DNA of 64,000 bases. It comes from RGIG2945 sp045540355. GTDB taxonomy: Bacteria; Bacillota; Clostridia; Oscillospirales; Acutalibacteraceae. Under the pieces are notes generated by a model. The model was not told the DNA's origin. It worked only from the letters and a program-made list of their open reading frames with translations, and made no database searches. The first letter of the stretch is position 1; the number at the start of each line of letters is the position of its first letter. A program made the position numbers and the translations under genes. The stretch spans positions 49,143 to 113,142 of the forward strand of contig JAZQHB010000071.1 of the NCBI GenBank assembly GCA_045540355.1, written 5' to 3'. Below, one piece after another: positions 60,406-64,000 of this stretch.

Positions 60406-61773
60406 TTATTTTTTGAATGTAATATAAAGCATCGAACCGCTTTCAATTTTTTTAGGAAGCGGTATTTCAACCCATTCGCAGTTCTCGTTGACAGTCATGC
60501 ACTTATCAACTTTATGCTCACCTGCATCAAGCCAAAGCTTTCTGTCTTTTTTCTCTGAAATATTTGAAATAAGAAGTGCTTGTCCGTCTTCACCCGTTGC
60601 AGCAACCGCATAGAGATCTTCGGGCAGAGACTTATTCTTTATTTCAGCCTGATTGCCGAGTTTATATAACTGACCGAACGCCCAAAAGCCGTAGTATGAT
60701 GCCGAAAGTTTTCTGTCACCCACAAACAAACCACCGTAAAGAGAATTAGGATTACATATTCCGCTGTAAAAATACGCTCTGTCAAGTCCCTCATTCTGGT
60801 ACATAAGGAGCATTGAAGTCTGCTTTGCACCGTGACGACGGTCAATCTTATCATTCTGTATGGGATCGTAGTTCCACTCGTCGCAGATGATTTCCGTATC
60901 ACCGTATCCGATTTCGTTAAGCTTTTCTCTTACATATTTTATATATCGGGCATTATTTTCGGTAGATGTATAGCTGTGCCACGAAAAGAAATCCATAGGA
61001 GAATTGTGCTCTGAAATATATTCGAGAAAATCTTCAAAGAATGAAATAAAATACTGATATCTCGTACTTGCTCCGGTATTTACCGCATTTGTTTTCGTCA
61101 AAGCATAAAATCCGCATGAACCGTAGCCGCCGATTTTAAGATCAGGAAATTTGCTTTTCAGATAGGTAGCCGAAACATCATAAAGTCTGTAATACTCCTC
61201 GGGAGTACCTTGCCAAAAGACATTTTTCGAGGCATCATCGTCACCGTCAGGTTCGTTCCATATTTCCCAATACTCAATATCATAGTAAAATCCGTTTGCC
61301 CAACCCTCGTTATAATGGCGGATAATATGCTCGCAAACCTGAGCCCATTTCATATAGTCCGAAGGAGGCTGAAGGTCCTTACTGTCTTTTACAGGGTCGC
61401 TGTAGCTTATTCCGAGACGGAAAAACGGCTCCATTCCCGTATCAACGATTGATGCAAGAACAGCATCACATTCCTCAAAGGTATACGCACTTTCGTCGTC
61501 GACATCTTTCGAAAAATCGGGGAAAATACGGCGTATATCAGTCTCCCTTATATCGTGAGTTCTGCATGAAGTCATATTCGCTTCGGTAAAATAGCTGTTC
61601 ACTTCGCTATCAACCTTATATTCCGGCATTCTGCCGATGTTGTGCACAGGTCTGATCTCATCAACGATGTTGTCAAAATCAATTCTGATAACACCTGAAT
61701 TATAAACAAGCTGTGCAACAGAACTGAAAAATACAATAATTACCATAATTACACTGAATAGTCTTTCCAGCAA
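60406..61773 (-). CDS. GH39-like glycoside hydrolase with N-terminal membrane anchor
   Basis: A 455-aa protein starting at TTG 61773, six bases after AGGAGG; there is no ATG with a site. The N-terminus MLERLFSVIMVIIVFFSSVA is a signal anchor or signal peptide. The clan-A barrel shows the acid/base Glu174 in WEIWNEPDG and the nucleophile Glu299 in IICDEWNYD, with FRLGISYSD and FFSWHSYTS between. This is the GH39 pattern (beta-xylosidase or iduronidase types). A small beta domain ends the protein. Activity on xylosides is a guess. Monocistronic. Confidence 0.8.
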   Translation of the reverse strand: MLERLFSVIMVIIVFFSSVAQLVYNSGVIRIDFDNIVDEIRPVHNIGRMPEYKVDSEVNSYFTEANMTSCRTHDIRETDIRRIFPDFSKDVDDESAYTFEECDAVLASIVDTGMEPFFRLGISYSDPVKDSKDLQPPSDYMKWAQVCEHIIRHYNEGWANGFYYDIEYWEIWNEPDGDDDASKNVFWQGTPEEYYRLYDVSATYLKSKFPDLKIGGYGSCGFYALTKTNAVNTGASTRYQYFISFFEDFLEYISEHNSPMDFFSWHSYTSTENNARYIKYVREKLNEIGYGDTEIICDEWNYDPIQNDKIDRRHGAKQTSMLLMYQNEGLDRAYFYSGICNPNSLYGGLFVGDRKLSASYYGFWAFGQLYKLGNQAEIKNKSLPEDLYAVAATGEDGQALLISNISEKKDRKLWLDAGEHKVDKCMTVNENCEWVEIPLPKKIESGSMLYITFKK

Positions 61774-61797
61774 AAAATCGCCTCCTTTTACAACAAC

Positions 61798-61825
61798 ATT
61801 ATAACACAAAATACTAAGATTTCAA
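61798..61825 (-). promoter_or_regulatory. Predicted promoter of the GH39-like gene
   Basis: Minus strand TTGAAA, 16-bp spacer, TATAAT. Confidence 0.6.
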
Positions 61826-61942
61826 TAAACAAAATCCATTCGAATTACCAAGGGATTTTTAATGTGTATTACACTTATGTTTTTGTTCAATACTTTTACC
61901 GCAAAAAGGCACCGTAGTTTATCATTTCGAAAAAAGTTTGCA

Positions 61943-62017
61943 ACACATAGAACCGTCCTCTGTGTTACGGACGATGTTGTTTATAATTATGTGCCAAGAG
62001 AAGCGTCCCTCTGACAC
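61943..62017. repeat. Pair of REP-like short repeats
   Basis: ACACATAGAACCGTCCTCTGTGT (23 bases at 61943-61965, ends complementary) and a related 27-base unit at 61991-62017 share the core AGAA-C/G-CGTCC-TCTG in the same direction. Such units resemble the REP-like palindromes scattered in Firmicutes genomes. The second unit encodes the last residues of the XRE-TPR gene. Confidence 0.45.
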
Positions 62018-62931
62018 AACTTTACTTTGGCTTCTTCTGCACGTTTTTCTGCTATATCAGCCTCAACATCGTAGCCTCTGCTACGGTAGATATCTGCCAT
62101 TTTCATATACTCATTATAAGCCTTTTCATACTCGCATATTTCTTCATACAGACTGGCTTTACAGTCCAGCTCATCACAGAAGTATGTTCCGATTTCACCG
62201 GCTTTGTCGTAATATCCCAATGCCTCATCATATTTCTTTAGATTCATTGCAATGTCACCGCCGTGAATATAAATATGCCAATCATCGGGGAATTTTTTTA
62301 TTGCCTCTGTGAAAATATTATAGGCATCGTCATATTTTTCATCCCAGATAAGAGCAATCAGGAGGTTGTCAATTTCTCTCGGATTGTCTGGGTCAGCCTT
62401 TATTTTTTCTTCAAGCTCTGAAATAATTTCATCCTCTTTGTTAAGAAGGAAAAACATCCATATTCCCTGCATACAGGCAATCGAATAATTCTGCGGGTCA
62501 ACATCCGGGTCATCACTGATCGCTTTGTCATACCATTCAAGAGCAATATCACGGCAATAGTTCATCATATACATATGAATCCAACCGTACTGCCACTTGT
62601 CTGCGGTTGATAACTCACCGTTTTTTATAAGCTTTTCGTATTCTATACGGCAACGCATAAAGTCCTCAGGATCACGGGATTTCTGATAAACGGATGAAAG
62701 ACGCTGTGCATAATTATCGTAAGCAACAGAATTCTTTTTGTAAAAATCGTCAACCGTTACTTCATAAAGTCTTGCAAGTTCGGGTAATGTCAGAACATCA
62801 GGCAGAGTTGTTCCACACTCCCACCGAGAAACAGTCTGAGAATTAACATTCAGTTTTTCTGCAACCTGTTCTTGGGTCAAGCCTTTTGCGAGACGGAATT
62901 TTTTCAGATTATCGCTGAATATATTGTTCAT
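61987..62931 (-). CDS. XRE-family regulator with TPR-like domain
   Basis: A 314-aa protein. I start it at the ATG at 62931 with AAAGGTG six bases upstream. Residues 1-65 are an HTH (LKKFRLAKGLTQEQVAEKLN, VNSQTVSRWECGTTLPDVLT). The rest is helical with TPR-like units, e.g. YDDAYNIFTEAIKKFPDDWH, KKYDEALGYYDKAGEI and CEYEKAYNEYMKMADIYRSRGY, as in peptide-sensing or stress regulators of Firmicutes. The final residues CQRDASLGT come from a REP-like repeat, so the native C-terminus may have been replaced. Targets are unknown. Confidence 0.88.
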   Translation of the reverse strand: MNNIFSDNLKKFRLAKGLTQEQVAEKLNVNSQTVSRWECGTTLPDVLTLPELARLYEVTVDDFYKKNSVAYDNYAQRLSSVYQKSRDPEDFMRCRIEYEKLIKNGELSTADKWQYGWIHMYMMNYCRDIALEWYDKAISDDPDVDPQNYSIACMQGIWMFFLLNKEDEIISELEEKIKADPDNPREIDNLLIALIWDEKYDDAYNIFTEAIKKFPDDWHIYIHGGDIAMNLKKYDEALGYYDKAGEIGTYFCDELDCKASLYEEICEYEKAYNEYMKMADIYRSRGYDVEADIAEKRAEEAKVKLCQRDASLGT

Positions 62932-62974
62932 ATCATTCACCTTTTTTCAATTTTTTCTCGAAGCTTCTGATATG

Positions 62975-63003
62975 ATTATATCACGCAAAAACAAATTTGA
63001 TAA
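62975..63003 (-). promoter_or_regulatory. Predicted promoter of the XRE-TPR gene
   Basis: Minus strand TTATCA, 17-bp spacer, TATAAT with TGa upstream. The -10 lies in the small inverted repeat TGATAT-GATT-ATATCA. Confidence 0.55.
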
Positions 63004-63048
63004 GGTCTTATTTTGTGAATACACTCTTGATTTATGTGTAATCAATCG

Positions 63049-63084
63049 CAAAAACTCCCTCTGTCATTTCTGACAAAGGGAGTT
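63049..63084 (-). terminator. Terminator of the AraC-type unit
   Basis: Minus strand AACTCCCTTTGTCA, GAAA loop, TGACAGAGGGAGTT (one mismatch), then TTT. Strong hairpin. Confidence 0.8.
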
Positions 63085-63088
63085 CATT

Positions 63089-63262
63089 TTAAATATAGAG
63101 TTTTACTTCAATATCTCGCCAGCCTCTTACACGCTTTGTCGGGGATATGGCATAGACATATTTCTGTGCATCCTCAATTGTGAGAGTAAATTCAGCAAAT
63201 TTGAAGAAATTCTCTGTTAATCCTTGATTGCTGCCTGTTATGCTACGCACAAAGCGCACCAA
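63089..63262 (-). pseudogene. Orphan 57-codon frame after the AraC gene, probable gene remnant
   Basis: Directly after the AraC stop, a frame continues with ...VRSITGSNQGLTENFFKF, then AEFTLTIEDAQKYVYAIS and PTKRVRGWRDIEVKLYI before TAA. It has coding-like composition but no ribosome site; the only starts are TTG and GTG. It looks like the end of a larger protein I cannot name. With the terminator it fills most of the 62932-63262 gap. The rest of the gap is the XRE-TPR promoter. Confidence 0.4.
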
Positions 63263-64000
63263 TCATAACTTTTTCAAGAAATCATTCGTTCTGTATTTCA
63301 TTGGGGGCAAACCAACGCTTTTCTTAAAAGCCGTTGAAAAATAATTAGTATCTGTAAAACCGCAAAGTGTAGCAATGTTGCCAATCGGCAGATCGGTGGT
63401 AAGCAACAGTTTTTCAGCTTGCTTTATCCGAAGATTGTTAATGTACTTTTTTACAGACTGGTCGGTATACTCTTTAAATAAATGCGAAACTGTGGATTCA
63501 GAACACGCACATGCATCCGCTATGCTTCTTAAGGTAATATCCTGCATAATGTTTCTTTGGACAAATGCCAGGATAGAATCAAACGTTTTACTTTTTGATT
63601 CTATTGACCGAACATCACCTATCGTGATTTGCAAAAGAGAGAGCATATGGCACAAAGGCTTAATCAATATTTTCAGTTCACTGATATTTTCCTTTTTATG
63701 CATTAGCCCTTGCTCATACACCGTCAAAAGTTCCAACTTGTCAAAATGATATTCGCGTGACAGGCGTTCCATCCTTTTTTTCGCTTTTTCTTTATCTATC
63801 CCATAACCGCTGATACTTATAAAAGTTTTATCATTCACATAAAAAACATATTCTTCAACCCCTGCATAGCACATACCGAACAGGTAATCGTTGTTATATG
63901 CATTAAATACATTTTTCTGGCATTGGACACACTTTTTCCAGGCTTCGTCATTTGTTTTTACGAAAGTACAATAGGGATTATTATGTATATTGTTTTCAAT
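63263..64000 (-). CDS. AraC-family regulator with PocR-like sensor domain (N-terminus cut by window edge)
   Basis: The frame is open from the window edge, not only from the internal Met at 63874. The extra 42 codons read NNPYCTFVKTNDEAWKKCVQ then CQKNVFNAYNNDYLFGMCYA, which has the Cys pattern of the PocR ligand-binding domain. A helical linker follows (about 63500-63700). The C-terminal AraC HTH pair is ITLRSIADACACSESTVSHL and LLTTDLPIGNIATLCGFTDT, with NYFSTAFKKSVGLPPMKYR. PocR-type regulators sense small metabolites such as hydrocarbons or sugars. The target probably lies outside the window. Confidence 0.88.
   Translation of the reverse strand: MENNIHNNPYCTFVKTNDEAWKKCVQCQKNVFNAYNNDYLFGMCYAGVEEYVFYVNDKTFISISGYGIDKEKAKKRMERLSREYHFDKLELLTVYEQGLMHKKENISELKILIKPLCHMLSLLQITIGDVRSIESKSKTFDSILAFVQRNIMQDITLRSIADACACSESTVSHLFKEYTDQSVKKYINNLRIKQAEKLLLTTDLPIGNIATLCGFTDTNYFSTAFKKSVGLPPMKYRTNDFLKKL

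Noticed and set aside
1..64000. tRNA, rRNA, complete insertion sequences, prophage genes
   Set aside because: Looked for conserved tRNA T-arm sequence, transposase and phage structural motifs by eye on both strands and found none; a tRNAscan/ISfinder run would be needed to be certain.

Overview
The window looks like a chromosome segment from a low-GC Clostridia member, probably an Oscillospirales/Ruminococcaceae-type gut bacterium. This is inferred, not proven. The reasons are the A+T-rich DNA, strong AGGAGG-type ribosome binding sites, sigma-A promoters with 17-bp spacers, a bacterial V-type ATPase operon, dockerin-tailed secreted esterases, GPH sugar symporters and many intracellular glycoside hydrolases. 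I found no tRNA, rRNA, CRISPR array, complete insertion sequence or prophage.

Layout. 1-3.5 kb: two tandem GPH-family sugar symporters (the first cut by the window edge) and an SDR dehydrogenase, all minus. 3.5-6.9 kb: a secreted protein with seven Ig-like (Big_2) repeats and a lipoprotein that appears to share its C-terminal domain. 7.1-9.1 kb: proBA (proline synthesis). 9.2-14 kb: uronate isomerase, an AbrB-type regulator, a NagD-like HAD phosphatase, a small XRE regulator and nicotinate phosphoribosyltransferase. 14-22.9 kb: one five-gene operon read right to left from a single promoter, with three tandem CocE/S15 alpha/beta-hydrolases, a GHL6/GH151-like hydrolase and a GH3 glycosidase. 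23-28.1 kb: a four-helix protein, a 69-aa conserved small protein, an MFS transporter with an M14 carboxypeptidase-like enzyme, an XRE regulator divergent from an unlisted 30-aa membrane peptide with twin palindromic operators, and an NSS sodium symporter followed by a zeta-toxin-like gene remnant. 28.4-39.1 kb: two paralogous secreted sialate O-acetylesterase-like proteins with C-terminal dockerins, a GH2 glucuronidase/galactosidase, a 242-bp structured MITE-like element, and an operon of an unrecognised TIM-barrel-like protein with a Gfo/Idh/MocA oxidoreductase. 39.2-43.7 kb: an operon of a sialidase-fold protein, a secreted metallophosphoesterase and a CotH lipoprotein. 43.9-51.1 kb: V-ATPase genes E-DUF2764-A-B-D-I-K. 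51.2-61.8 kb: another Gfo/Idh/MocA enzyme, a secreted ceramidase-like protein, small proteins, a 1065-aa unrecognised putative carbohydrate enzyme, a SulP transporter and a GH39-like enzyme. 61.9-64 kb: an XRE-TPR regulator ending in REP-like repeats and an AraC regulator with a PocR-like sensor domain, cut by the window edge.

Together the genes describe an organism that takes up oligosaccharides through cation symporters and breaks them down inside the cell (GH2, GH3, GH39, GHL6, uronate isomerase, Gfo/Idh oxidoreductases). Secreted deacetylases/esterases act outside. The V-ATPase proteolipid keeps the residues that bind sodium in the Enterococcus hirae enzyme, so energetics may be sodium-linked. 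The best candidates for undescribed biology are the XRE/30-aa peptide module at 26.1-26.5 kb, the triple-hydrolase glycan operon with its inverted-repeat promoter, and the two unrecognised putative glycosidases at 36.2 and 55.3 kb.
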